Shown one piece after another: positions 51,982-62,847 of a stretch of 64,000 nt of DNA. A model generated the notes under the pieces. It worked only from the letters and a program-made list of their open reading frames with translations, was not told where the DNA came from and did not search any database. This DNA is from Halocaridina rubra (taxonomy: Eukaryota; Arthropoda; Malacostraca; Decapoda; Atyidae). The DNA is taken from NCBI GenBank assembly GCA_037179515.1, contig JAXCGZ010005730.1, forward strand, positions 10,001 to 74,000, given 5' to 3'. Position 1 is the first letter of the stretch; each line of letters starts with the position of its first letter. The translations under genes were made by a program, and so were the position numbers.

Positions 51982-52625
51982 CCAGAAAGCGAATGAATAT
52001 TCCGGTGAAAGTGTCTATGGATTTTCATAAGCGCCTCCTTACTTTCACTAGTATATTTCACAAACCAAATAGTGAATTGCACTTACACAATTTAACTGAG
52101 CATTGACGGAAGCCTTAACTGCAGGGTTAAACTTTAGAATATGATTTCAACTCATTAAAAAATGGTAGTTTACCGATGTTATTTAATATCACTTCAATTT
52201 TTGTTGTTGTTGTTGTTTTTTGTTGTTGTCGGTAATGAATCTCAATATGAGTAGTGGACATGAGAGGTTGGTACTATAAGAAAGATGAAGTACAGATGCA
52301 CTTCTTAACGTCCCGCGTGGGATCAAACCTATAGTTTTCAGGATTGTCACTACCCAACACACACACTATACCACTGAGCCACCGCTGCCTCCAGCAAAGA
52401 AAATTAGGCCTAGAGAAATATTATCTAATAAAATTTCTCATAGATTAGACTAATGAATTAGGCTATACATAAGTAACTTGGATATGAAATAATGGTGATG
52501 TTTAGATATATGCGAGTTGAAATTATGTGAACAGTCAGGTATTCGGCATTGTTTTCAAGAATTTCAAATATGATTAAGCAGTTATGTCGAGGAGTTTAGA
52601 AAATTAGTGTCGATATTGAGGTATT
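51982..52625. other. Intergenic stretch
   Basis: Minus strand 52305-52390 has a tRNA-like head: GGCAGCGGTGGCTCAGTGGT (A box) and ATAGGTTTGATCCCACGCGG (B box), probably another tRNA-derived SINE or a tRNA relic. Short (TTG)n at ~52200. Confidence 0.45.
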
Positions 52626-52824
52626 AAAGGGGGTTTACACGGTCGAACGCAGTTCGACAGACAAGTGTTTGAAGTGATGTTCGAACGTGTGAACGGGGTA
52701 TTTGGTTGTCGAACACGTTCGACAAACGTGTTCGACAACCAAATACCCCGTTCACATGTTCGAACATCACTTCAAACACTTGTCTGTCGAACCGCGTTCG
52801 ACGAACCGTTTGACCGTGTAAACC
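52626..52824. mobile_element. Hairpin MITE, family G copy 1
   Basis: AAAGGGGGTTTACACGGTC at the left; the right end decays after ACCGTGTAAACC. The arms mirror each other throughout (GACAGACAAGTGTTTGAAGT / ACTTCAAACACTTGTCTGTC; AACGGGGTATTTGGTTGTCG / CGACAACCAAATACCCCGTT), meeting at GAACACG-ttcgacaaa-CGTGTTC. Second copy at 61419-61672. Confidence 0.85.
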
Positions 52825-52941
52825 GAAGCTGAAGCTATCTGTTTAAATACAGTATGGAATATTCCACTAGTCATTGTATGAATGTCTGCTTTCGTGTTCT
52901 CGTGCGTATTCCGAAATTAGATTAATATTTCGTGTGTATGT

Positions 52942-52944
<3 letters not shown>

Positions 52945-53003
<59 letters not shown>
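52945..53003. repeat. (GA)n microsatellite
   Basis: ~59 bp of uninterrupted GA. Confidence 0.95.
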
Positions 53004-53006
<3 letters not shown>

Positions 53007-54097
53007 TCACAACCCTAATTTCTTAACATAGTGGGTAATTTTGGGAGTTGTTTGTCTCTCTTTTGCATGTCTTTGTTGGGTGTGGTAGTGCTTGCTTGCA
53101 TGCAGGCGTGTCTATATATGCTTTCATAGTAATTAAGGTATGAATGAATTAATCCCCTTTTGTACTTAATATAAACTCACGTGTTGTTGTCTCGGACGCA
53201 GCAATATCCACGCCTAATTTTATTTTCGTATCAACAAAAATTAGTCTATAAAGTTTTGTAATGCATAGAAATAATTATTTTTATATATAATTTCAAGTTG
53301 GCATTTTCATGTTAATTTTCTTAATCACTTGCAAATCTAACTTTGAACTGGATAGAAGCTGATAGAGAAGTTAAGGGCTATAGCACAATAATTTTTGAAT
53401 CTAATATAGAACCTCATTTCCATGACCATTCTCTGGCTAAGATGTTTTGACAATTTATTTGACTTCTTTCGACCTTTTATAAAGAATTTAGCTTTCCGGT
53501 CCCTCCCCAAAATCCCGGCATTTTTTTTCGAGCGGGCCAAATTAACTTTTGAACCGGTGCACCTAGATTCATGTATGATGAATACACTTTTCTGAATAAA
53601 TTGACCATGAGGATTCCAATTCTGACATCAGGTTGCTGTTTTTCCATCATTTTGACCCAAAATCCAAGACGACCACCATCCGTTGGGGCAAAAAAACTTA
53701 ATTTTTGAAAAGGATTGGAAGGTGTGGGGTTTGGGTATCATACATTTATACAGTTATAAAGTATTGATATAATTGATGTTGGAAAAATGTTTTTTTTTTT
53801 TTTTTTTTTTTATAGGTTGTACAGTTATAGAATATTGCTCAATTTCCCTTTGCGAGTAATTACCATGATTCATGTTGGAAATAATATTTTTTTTTATACG
53901 AAGATGATTTCAAATAGATCCAACATACACGTCTCTGCCATAGGCCTATGCATTTCTTTTTTAATTATTTTTACGTGTTTCTTTTGTTTTAGAATAATAT
54001 CCAGATATATTTAAATGACCTCAAGGTAATATTTCAAGTATATGTATGTAAATAATAATAATAAACTTGAGGTATTTTCATTAATCAGCAGCTATGA
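53004..54097. other. AT-rich intergenic stretch
   Basis: Poly(T) at 53790-53811. Nothing else recognised. Confidence 0.4.
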
Positions 54098-54190
54098 CAC
54101 AGGTCAGTGCCACTTCCCGTGGTCAGAGATAGGTCAGAGCCACTTCCCGTGGTCAGAGATAGGTCAGAGCACTTCCCGTGGTCAGAGATT
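54098..54190 (+). repeat. 30-31-bp tandem repeat, 3 copies
   Basis: GCCACTTCCCGTGGTCAGAG plus ATAGGTCAGA repeated three times, nearly identical; the last unit lacks one C. Confidence 0.95.
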
Positions 54191-54290
54191 GTATGTGCAA
54201 CCTAGTTTTAATATAGTAAAAACAAAGAAATTTCCGTTCGTCTAATATGATAAAGAAGAGTTGTATGCAGAGGGCCATTATGAATGCAAA

Positions 54291-54385
54291 TTAATAATAA
54301 TAATAATAATTATAATAATAATAAAAATAATAATACGCTACCACAATAACATGGGGAAATATGAAGGTTGTGCAATAATAATAAT

Positions 54386-54431
<46 letters not shown>

Positions 54432-54432
54432 G
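54291..54432. repeat. (AAT)n microsatellite in two blocks
   Basis: Two AAT-rich blocks separated by ~55 bp of unique sequence. Confidence 0.93.
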
Positions 54433-54559
54433 TGATGATGATGATAATTATGATTATAATGTTTAGCGGCACTGAAAATCCCCGCAATTGGGTTCATGCC
54501 AAACACCCTCTAAATGTTCTTCGCGGAGTGCATAGTTCATTATTAGAGAATTAAATCAT

Positions 54560-54870
54560 CATCTGATCTTTTGGTTTTTCCCGTCAGGGGTCGCCACAGT
54601 GGATCAATCGTTTCCATATCACCCTATCCCCTGGGTTCTCATCTGTCGTATCACTCAACCTCATGTCCTCTCACACCACATCCATAAATCTCTTTAGCCT
54701 AGCTCCCCCCACCTGCCTGGCAGATCAAGTCTCATCAGCCTTCTCCCAACGTACTCCTCATCCCTCCTCGCTACATGCCCAAACCATCTCAATATCGCCT
54801 CTCACCATGTCCCCAAGGCGTCCAACCTGAGCTGTAGCTATAAAATACTCATTCTTTTTCCTGTCCATCC
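54560..54870 (-). pseudogene. LINE family c C-terminal remnant (copy 1)
   Basis: Minus strand reads ILRWFGHVARRDEEYVGRRL, MRLDLPGRW, then after a frameshift RFMDVV-stop-EDMRLSDT and RVIWKRLIHCGDP-stop. This GHV.RR...YVGRR ... W..L...GDP tail is typical of RTE/craniata-type endonuclease-RT proteins. Broken by a frameshift and stops. Compare 62343-62640. Confidence 0.75.
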
Positions 54871-54949
54871 TCGTCACGCTCAGAGAATTAAATACTGATG
54901 GATATTTTATTCTTTGTGCATATTATAGTGCTAAGTAATATCGTTAGAA

Positions 54950-54952
<3 letters not shown>

Positions 54953-55041
<89 letters not shown>
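54953..55041. repeat. (CT)n tract at the 5' edge of LINE a
   Basis: CT repeat with slips; LINE family a sequence starts right after it (CGCGAGTGAATG). Confidence 0.95.
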
Positions 55042-56935
55042 GCGAGTGAATGATTTTAATAAGTATTTTGCTGAAATAGGTAAGTCCACATATGAAAGGT
55101 CCCAAGATAAATAATGACTTGATTATTAATCAACCACATAATTGCCAGCCTCCCAGCTGAAAGAAATATTATCAATAATTTTAGACCGCACCCAATCGAT
55201 TTAGTCACACTTATTCTTATCATAAAGAACCTCAAACCAACCAAACTCTTGTGGTTCCGATGGGATTCAACTTCGCTTCCTAATTGACTCATTGCCAGTT
55301 ACAGTGTTTTTCATTTTAGTCATTGTTAATACATCCATTGTTACAGGCATTTATCCTAACCTCTGGAAGCATCCCTATATCATCCCCGTTTTTAAGAGTG
55401 GAGATACTAATAATGTTGAAAATTATAGTCCAATCTCTCTTCTCAGCATTCTGTCTAAAATACTTGAGAAGGTAGTTGCCACCCAGTTAATAAATTTTCT
55501 TGAATCAAATTGTCTATTATGTGAAGAACAACACGGTTTTCGGCCTAAACTTTCGACCGAGACGACCCTACTTAAAATTACTGATAAAATTTATAGTAAT
55601 ATTGAAAATAAGAAAATATCACTTTTATTATTGTTAGATTTGTCTAAAGCATTTGACAGTGTACACCATCAAATTCTAATGAGAAAACTTTCCAAAGTTC
55701 ATGTTGACTCATTTTGGTTCGAAAATTATCTGAAAGATCGAATTCAATCAGTTCGAATGGGCTCGACTCTCTCTTCTTCTTTAGATATCAGTTTTGGCGT
55801 TCCTCAGGGTTCAATTTTGGGTCCTCTGCTTTTCCTAATATATGTTAATGATTTACCTCAATTTATAAGAGATTGCCTACTTGTTATGTATGCTGATGGC
55901 ACCCAGATTATGCTTACTGGTGACATTGATAGAATTCCTGATTTCTTAAAAAGGGCTGAAGATATATTAAACTGTGGCAAAAGTTATTTTAACAGTAATG
56001 GTCTTTTACTGAACGAAAATAAAACTAAATTCGTTATTTTTGGATCAAATCAATACCTGTCCCGCATTCCTGAGAACATCAGTATAAATTTCAACAATGT
56101 TTCACTCTTCCCATCTAATAAGGTTAAAAATCTAGGAGTTATTATGGACAGTAGCATGACATTTAATTTTCATATCGATGAACTACATAAAAAAGTGAAC
56201 GGGACCCTTATTTACTTGAACAGAGTCTATGAAAGATTCGAGCCTGATTGTAGGGTAATTGTAGTACAAACATTGATTTTAAGTATTCTCAACTACTGTC
56301 TGAGTGTTTGGGGTTCCACGACTAAGACCCAGATGTTACGAGTGAAAAGGCTCCAGAATTTTGCTGCAAGAGTTGTCATAGGGGGGGTGCATAAATATGA
56401 TCACGTGACTCCCCTCTTTGAGAGATTGGGTTGGCTAAGGATGGATATGAAGTTCATATATAATATCTGTCTTTTAGTTTTTAAAATAAATCATGGAATA
56501 TTACCGGAATGGCTCTTCTCATTGCCAACAGTTAATCAAGTGCGTATCAATAACGTCAACACCAGATATCAGAATTCTTTTTACCTGCCCAGAACTTCCA
56601 CTGATATTGGGGCAAGAGCCTTAAATGTAATGGGCCCGAGACTTTGGAACTCTTTACCCGCAAACTTAAGAAGCTGCCAAACATTACCCTCACTTAAATC
56701 TCATCTTTTAAATCACCTACTTAATAAGTGATTTTAGTCTCATTATTATCCTCCCATTGGGTAGACGAAGTGTACGTATGCTTATTTTAATGTGTAAATA
56801 TTTTGATTTTGTGCTTTGCAAATTTCATTTGTTTTATTTTGACATTTTACATTGTAATTTGTAATTAGATTAATTATCATGTAATAGCCATTTTTGATGG
56901 AATAAAGTTTTTGACTTTGACTTTGACTTTGACTC
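55042..56935 (+). mobile_element. LINE family a, 5'-truncated non-LTR retrotransposon inserted in (CT)n
   Basis: Begins after (CT)n with a frame reading VNDFNKYFAEIGKS (the usual pre-RT linker, then a stop), carries a long RT ORF (55244-56731) and ends with a short 3' UTR, AATAAAG and about four TTTGAC units followed by CTCTC. The 3' ~120 bp recurs reversed at 60898-61014, also in a CT/GA tract. No endonuclease domain remains. Confidence 0.88.
55244..56731 (+). CDS. Non-LTR reverse transcriptase, 5'-truncated, catalytic motif altered (YADG)
   Basis: The open frame runs from about 55244 (NSCGSDGIQL...) to TAA-type stop at 56729-56731. Counting from the TTG at 55292: IIPVFKSGDTNNVENYSPIS (residues 30-49, finger motif, Arg replaced by Ser), LLLLDLSKAFD (112-122, motif A with the catalytic Asp), FGVPQGSILGPLLFLIYVND (168-187, motif B), VMYADGTQI (198-206, motif C). 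Motif C should be YADD; codon 55898-55900 is GGC (Gly), one transition from GAC (Asp), so the enzyme is expected to be dead. Thumb and C-terminus follow (KNLGVIMDSS, PRLWNSLP). Function in an active copy: target-primed reverse transcription of its own RNA. Jockey/CR1-superfamily-like; the clade is not certain. Confidence 0.88.
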   Translation, partial: NSCGSDGIQLRFLIDSLPVTVFFILVIVNTSIVTGIYPNLWKHPYIIPVFKSGDTNNVENYSPISLLSILSKILEKVVATQLINFLESNCLLCEEQHGFRPKLSTETTLLKITDKIYSNIENKKISLLLLLDLSKAFDSVHHQILMRKLSKVHVDSFWFENYLKDRIQSVRMGSTLSSSLDISFGVPQGSILGPLLFLIYVNDLPQFIRDCLLVMYADGTQIMLTGDIDRIPDFLKRAEDILNCGKSYFNSNGLLLNENKTKFVIFGSNQYLSRIPENISINFNNVSLFPSNKVKNLGVIMDSSMTFNFHIDELHKKVNGTLIYLNRVYERFEPDCRVIVVQTLILSILNYCLSVWGSTTKTQMLRVKRLQNFAARVVIGGVHKYDHVTPLFERLGWLRMDMKFIYNICLLVFKINHGILPEWLFSLPTVNQVRINNVNTRYQNSFYLPRTSTDIGARALNVMGPRLWNSLPANLRSCQTLPSLKSHLLNHLLNK

Positions 56936-57061
56936 TCTTTTGCAGTCTCGAATCCTATCATATGTTTTGTAGAATTCTTAGCAAAAATATATACTATTTA
57001 CGCAGTTAATAAGTGACGCATATGCCACACACACGTTGGGTATTTCCTTGATGAATATCGG

Positions 57062-57113
<52 letters not shown>

Positions 57114-58677
57114 AGGGATCCCAGCAATCGTGACGCTTATCTCTGTTTCGAAACTCATTCTATTACTTTGTAAATTAAGAGTAGCTTTTTACTTTCATAT
57201 TTCTGTTAAATATTTTATATTAATTGATAATATGGCTATTCTCCTCTGCTTCAAGTCGAAAAAAATATATAAGAAGCATTGACGGTAATTCTCATCTTAT
57301 TTGAATTAGTAATCAACCTTAAAATAACTTTTTAATTGGTGCAAAACGAAAACGTCTTGATAATTGGATAATGGAGCCGGGCGCTCATTAGTTTAGCCTA
57401 CTTTTTTTTTCTCAACTGTCGCAGAAAGTTCTGGACAACATTAAAAACTTTCCCATAGAAAATATCGAAATTTGCATGTCTTTCCTCGTTGTAAAATGTT
57501 TCCTTACTCCAAATATTAATATAATATTTGATTCTGTGAGAAAAATCCTTAGTATAAAGCCATGATAGCTTATATCTTTGTTATAAAGATTGTGATTGTA
57601 ACAGAAAATAGTGGAAAACGGTCACTAGAAAGACGTCTTTTGTATCCCGTCTTTTGACGCCTGACAAGGCTTGAACTTTGCATGACCGTGCCTCGCCAAC
57701 AGTTCACGGTATTAATGTAATATTTCAAGCTAGACAAGCAACAGGTTTCTGTTGCTATTGTCACTTTTACGTGAAATTACCCACATTCTAGAACTTTGTA
57801 GTTTTAACAGTTGGTATGTTAATACTTCTATGTTAGTACATACACGTGGTCTAATTATTTGTTGTATTCTTTGGGCGTGTCCTTTTCTCTTTTATCATAC
57901 TGTTATTTCTATGATGTCCTTAAGCTACTTTTTCTTTTTCTCAGTGTTTTCTTGGTGCTCGGACCCAACGAGGGTAGTTTTCTTCGCCTGTCCCTGTCAT
58001 ACATAAAAAAAAAAAAATTATCCTTGTTATTGGTGTTCTGATTAGCTTCGTCTTTAACACTCGCCAAGCGGCCTCGTCTCACAGGTACTGTGTGGAGATT
58101 TGTAGCTCGTGGTTTGGTCGGTGCAACGACTGCTTCTTCCCAGCCACCTCCAGACTCTGAAACTCTCTTCCCCTTTCTGTCTTTCCTAATTCTTATAACC
58201 TATCCTTCAAAAAACGGATCTATCGTCATCTCAGGGCCTAATCCTGCCATACCTCTTGGTCATCAATACTTCGACTATTCTTTCAAGCCTGTCCTTTTCC
58301 TATTGTGTATCACTACCTCATCTCTGCCTTCTCCTGAAGCTTTTACTTTTTCTTTGTTTTAATGTTTTCTTCTTTCCCCGGGCGTTTAATGATAAGGGCA
58401 TTTTTCTTGCCTGTCACAGTGTCACTCATAAATAAAAAGTCATTCGTAAAAGTTATTTAAATTCTACATAGCTTGTTTAACGAATAAAAAATTACTTTCG
58501 TAGGCTTACACAGAGTGCTTAAGAATAAGAGTTGAGTATATTGTACTTTTAAGTAGGCCCTTATCTTTCTCAATTAGACCTAGAATTTATTTGCGACATG
58601 AGTGATAAAATGTATTCTAGAAAACCTTAATCGTCATAGGCATGCTTACCCACATAGATTTTTCGTTTTACAGTACT
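56936..58677. other. Intergenic stretch with SINE-A tails
   Basis: (ATT)n 57064-57110 plus its linked repeat. SINE-A 3' tails at ~57930-58016 (TTGGTGCTCGGACCCAACG, A-run) and ~58335-58437 (GATAAGGGCATTTTTCTTGC, CACAGTGTCACTCATAAAT). No gene recognised. Confidence 0.45.
57064..57178. repeat. (ATT)n plus linked repeat, copy 1
   Basis: (ATT)n is followed by ATAAGGGATCCCAGCAATCG, TGACGC and a diverged block ending CTCATTCTATTA. The same arrangement occurs at 62636-62757. Confidence 0.8.
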
Positions 58678-60480
58678 TGTATCCTGTAACAAGGGAGGAA
58701 GTCACTAAAAATATAAAAACCTTAAAACCAAATAGCGTCGGGATATGATGAAATTCCATCAAAACTGCTCCAGGTCACTGCCCATTACATTGGTACCCCA
58801 CTTACCCACATAATCAATCTATGTTTTCAGCAAGGATGTTTTTCAGACAAACTAAAAAGTGCTATAGTAATACCTATATTCTAGTCAGGCACTGAAGATG
58901 ATGGAAATAACTATAGACCTATATCAATCTTACCGTCCTTAAGTAAAGTGTTTGAAAAAGCGATTGTTCACAGACTTAAAGAATTCCTTGAAAAGTTCAA
59001 CCTATTATCTGAAAATCAATACGGATTCCGTAATAATAAGACCACTGAAAAAGCACTAATGAACTTTACTAGTGATGTTTATCAAAATTTGGAAAATAAA
59101 AACTTTGTTGCAGGAGTTATCCTAGACTTGTCCAAAGCATTTGACACATTAGACCATGATATACTAATAGAAAAACTAACTTGTGTGGGTATTAGGGGAA
59201 CACCATTACAGTTATTTAAGAGCTACTTGAAAAATAGAAAACAAGCCGAATATTGTAATGGGAAAGGATCTTTGTTGCAAACTATTGAGAGGGGAGTACC
59301 ACAGGGATCAATACTGGGCCCATTGTTATTTTTAGTTTATATAAATGATATTTCCAATGCCAGTAATAAATTCAAATATATTCTTTATGCAGATGACACC
59401 AACCTTCTCTTGCATAATAATAACCTTGACCACCTGCATTCTGTTTTAAATAGTGAACTAGAAAAAATTAACAACTGGGTCTCTGTTAATAAATTAAAGC
59501 TAAATGTTTCCAATACTGACTATATCATATTTCAAAATAGATCTGTTGTACACAATATTGGTCAAGTTAATATGAATGGGTATGACGTTAAAAAGAGTTG
59601 CTTGTAAGAAATTTTTGGGAGTAATTATTGATGAAAATTTAAGTTGGAAATATCATATTCAATCTGTCTGCTCAAAACTGTCCAAGACGTGTGGAATTTT
59701 GTATAAAATTCGCCATAACCTAACAAATGAGGCCTTAAAAAGCATATACTATTCCCTGTGTTATCCTCATATTATATACTGTTTGTCCATCTGGGGTTGT
59801 ACTTGGCCGTCAATTGTAAGGGATGTATTTGTAACTCAGAAAAGACTGATCAGAACTATTACATATAGTGGAAACTATGACTCAACTCCCTCTTTATTCA
59901 AGGAGCTAAACTTGCTTAAATTTAATTACTTGATACAATATTTCTGTCTTATTATTATACATAGTGATGTTAATGATAACAGAATATTATTTAGATTTAT
60001 TCAACACAACCATGGAACCAGAGGTAACAATATAAATTTGATATGTCCACAGCCGAGAACAACCTTGTACAAATTTTCTATTCACTGTTTTGGCCCAAAA
60101 TGTTGGAGTGCATTACCAGAAGATTTAAAAACAATAACTGGCATAACTTTATTTAAAAAGAAACTCAAACAGCATTTATTTACTAGGCAAAATCAAGCAG
60201 CTGTTGATTAATAATTAATACAGTATTGGTGCATCATTATGTCCAGGTTAAGGTCAGGCTACTGTTTTGTTTTATTACAAGATAAGTATGAGATTGCTAT
60301 ATTGGAGCTTTTGTTAACTATTGCCGTCATACTTTAAATTATGTGAAATGTATATTAAACTGCCTGCCAAGGAGCTCTTGCTCAGCAGGCTAGTGCCTCT
60401 GAATATAATGTACATATTTATTCCTGTATGTATACTGAATATTTGGCAATAAAATCTATGACTATGACATGTATATTTTC
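58678..60480 (+). pseudogene. LINE family b, reverse transcriptase relic (copy 1)
   Basis: Reads YPVTREEVTKNIKTLKPNS, then a 2-bp deletion relative to copy 2, IPSKLLQVTAHYIGTPL, VIPIF-stop-SGTEDD, NYRPISILPSLSKVFEKAIV, ILDLSKAFDTLDHDIL (motif A), GVPQGSILGPLLFLVYIND (motif B) and ILYADDTNLLL (intact motif C). A one-base gain in an A-run at ~59590-59594 shifts frame before ACKKFLGVIIDENLSWK; the thumb and C-terminus then run to a TAA at ~60211. The 3' end has AATAAAATCTATGACTATGA, a short (CTATGA)n tail. No endonuclease. Inactive through stop and frameshifts although the catalytic motif is intact. CR1/L2-like in style; clade uncertain. Confidence 0.88.
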
Positions 60481-60799
60481 ATATGCAGACTGACATTTTG
60501 ACTGAAAGTACTTTTTATAGCGAGCTGAATCAATTATGAAGAGAAGTTTAGTTACTATGCGATTACATACATACCTACTCGTACATACATACATACATAC
60601 ATACATGCATTTAAAGATACATTTGCTTACAAGAATTTTAATATTTGTATTTTGTCAGTGATTCCATTGTGTTTATTTTTTGGACTACGAAATTGAATCT
60701 CAAGATTTTTGATCATTATTGTGCAATATTAATATTATTGAATAATATTATTCACTTCAAAATTTTCCAAGATTGTATATATACATAAGAAAGTTATTG

Positions 60800-61090
<291 letters not shown>

Positions 61091-61235
61091 AAAAGTTTGC
61101 GTCACATCATTTCCAGGAATTTCAGGTTACTCGAATACAAACACGAAGACCTGCATTGATTCAGACTAGGCGGAGAAGAATGATATTTTGAAGGATTATG
61201 AAAGTTGGCATGTGTGCGTGTTTTTTGTTTTTTAT

Positions 61236-61366
61236 TCCTAATTTACGTAACTGACTTCGAGGCAAAGAACCCAATACTCTTAACTCCCCGTCTCCTGGTC
61301 AGTGTTTTATTTTTTCATTTCTTTACTCACTAACACTTCCCATATCTTTCCTTAGAACTATGAATG
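61236..61366. repeat. Repeat X, diverged copy 3
   Basis: Shares GGCAAAGAACCCAATACTC, CCCCGTCTCCTGGTCAGTG and CTTTCCTTAGAACTATGAA with 37789-37905 in the same order; substantially diverged. Confidence 0.45.
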
Positions 61367-61418
61367 GATTTATGACAACGTTTATTCATATATCGAATTC
61401 CAATGATCAACTGTTCTT

Positions 61419-61672
61419 AAGGGGGGTTTACACGGTCAAACGGTTCGTCGAACGTGGTTCGACAGACAAGTGTTTGAAGTGATGTTCGAACGTGTGAACG
61501 GGGTATTTGGTTGTCGAACACGGAACGCGTTCGACGAACCGTTTGGACCGTTGTAAACCCCCCTTTCCGTGTTTGACAACCAAATTCCCCGTTCACACGT
61601 TCGAACATCACTTCAAACACTTGTCTGTCGAACCGCGTTCGACGAACCGTTTGACCGTGTAAACCCCCCTTT
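61419..61672. mobile_element. Hairpin MITE, family G copy 2 (rearranged)
   Basis: Ends AAGGGGGGTTTACACGGTC and GACCGTGTAAACCCCCCTT match as inverted repeats. The interior repeats the copy 1 arms, but a second terminus (CGACGAACCGTTTGGACC ... TAAACCCCCC) sits in the middle at ~61528-61566, as if two elements or two half-elements had fused. Non-coding. Confidence 0.85.
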
Positions 61673-61917
61673 ACAATAAAAAATGTATCTCGAAACATCT
61701 TGTAGAAACTTTTTCTTGCGAGGCCTCAAACTCTGAGCGCTTGTTCTAGATTCTAGTGCCACCCACATCAAAGTATCGCCTCCCTATCGAGTCTGTTGAA
61801 ACCGCGGAGCAATATACAAGCCGTTACCATTTCACTTCCCCTCTCTCTAGCTTCGAGTAGTGGTAAATGTACCTCCTTCAAACCTTTTCTCGGACTGAGA
61901 TTTAGTATTTTTTTGTC

Positions 61918-61918
<1 letters not shown>

Positions 61919-62010
<92 letters not shown>
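61919..62010. repeat. (GA)n microsatellite
   Basis: ~92 bp of GA with one interruption. Confidence 0.95.
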
Positions 62011-62014
<4 letters not shown>

Positions 62015-62250
62015 TTGCATCCCTTTTAATAATTCATATTGTCAATAAGCTTCTAAAGAATCACTACAATTCAATCTAGACACTGTTTGAAAGTAATTTG
62101 AAATAATTTTATAAATTCTATAGACCTTGGAATTGAATCTGGTTTGAAATACAACTTGTTTAGAGAGTGAATTTGTTGGAAATTTACTGTTTTTTTTGAT
62201 ACAGTGATTACTACCTCTTAAGATAAACTTTTTTTTGTTTTATCCCAGCG

Positions 62251-62252
<2 letters not shown>
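62011..62252. other. Intergenic stretch
   Basis: Nothing recognised. Confidence 0.4.
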
Positions 62253-62305
<53 letters not shown>

Positions 62306-62326
62306 TCTTCTTCTTCTTCTTCTTCC
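62253..62326. repeat. (AT)n and (CTT)n at the 3' end of LINE c
   Basis: (AT)n followed by (CTT)n; on the minus strand this is an (AAG)n tail directly after the LINE c coding remnant. Confidence 0.9.
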
Positions 62327-62329
62327 TCT

Positions 62330-62631
62330 ATTTGCGTTCCCATTTTCATATGGGGTCGCATCTCTTCACTAGTCGTCTCCACTGGTTTCGGTCCATCACT
62401 TGCTCCTCCCCCAGCTGTCTCTCTCTGAGATCCTCCTTCAGTCGGTCCTTCCACCGTAGTTTAGGTCTTCCTCGTCTACGTCTGCCCTCCACGTCCATCT
62501 CCATCACTCTCACACCCACGTAGTCTTCTTCTCTCCTCTTCACATGACCGAACCACTGTAATCTCTCCTGCGCTTTCGCCGACGCCTCCACCACCTTCAC
62601 TGTACCTCTGATCCGGTCATATCGGCATTGT

Positions 62632-62640
<9 letters not shown>
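62330..62640 (-). pseudogene. LINE family c C-terminal fragment (copy 2)
   Basis: Minus strand, open: QCRYDRIRGTVKVVEASAKA, RLQWFGHVKRREEDYVGVRV, MEMDVEGRRRRGRPKLRWKD, RLKEDLRERQL, NQWRRLVKRCDPI and stop. This is the well-known C-terminal tail of RTE-type endonuclease-reverse transcriptases; all catalytic domains are missing. The 5' side is bounded by (AAT)n and the 3' side by (AAG)n. Confidence 0.8.
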
Positions 62641-62684
<44 letters not shown>

Positions 62685-62751
62685 AGGGATCCCAGCAATC
62701 GTGACGCATTTCTTTGTTGCCAAAACCCATTCTATTATTATTATTATTATT

Positions 62752-62846
<95 letters not shown>
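62636..62846. repeat. (ATT)n, linked repeat, (ATT)n, (TA)n
   Basis: (ATT)n, then ATAAGGGATCCCAGCAATCG and TGACGC ... CCCATTCTATTA as at 57111-57178, then more (ATT)n and ~89 bp (TA)n. Confidence 0.85.

Positions 62847-62847
<1 letters not shown>

Noticed and set aside
61417..61698. 93-codon minus-strand frame across the family G hairpin
   Set aside because: It is a by-product of the inverted repeat sequence; both arms give similar peptides.
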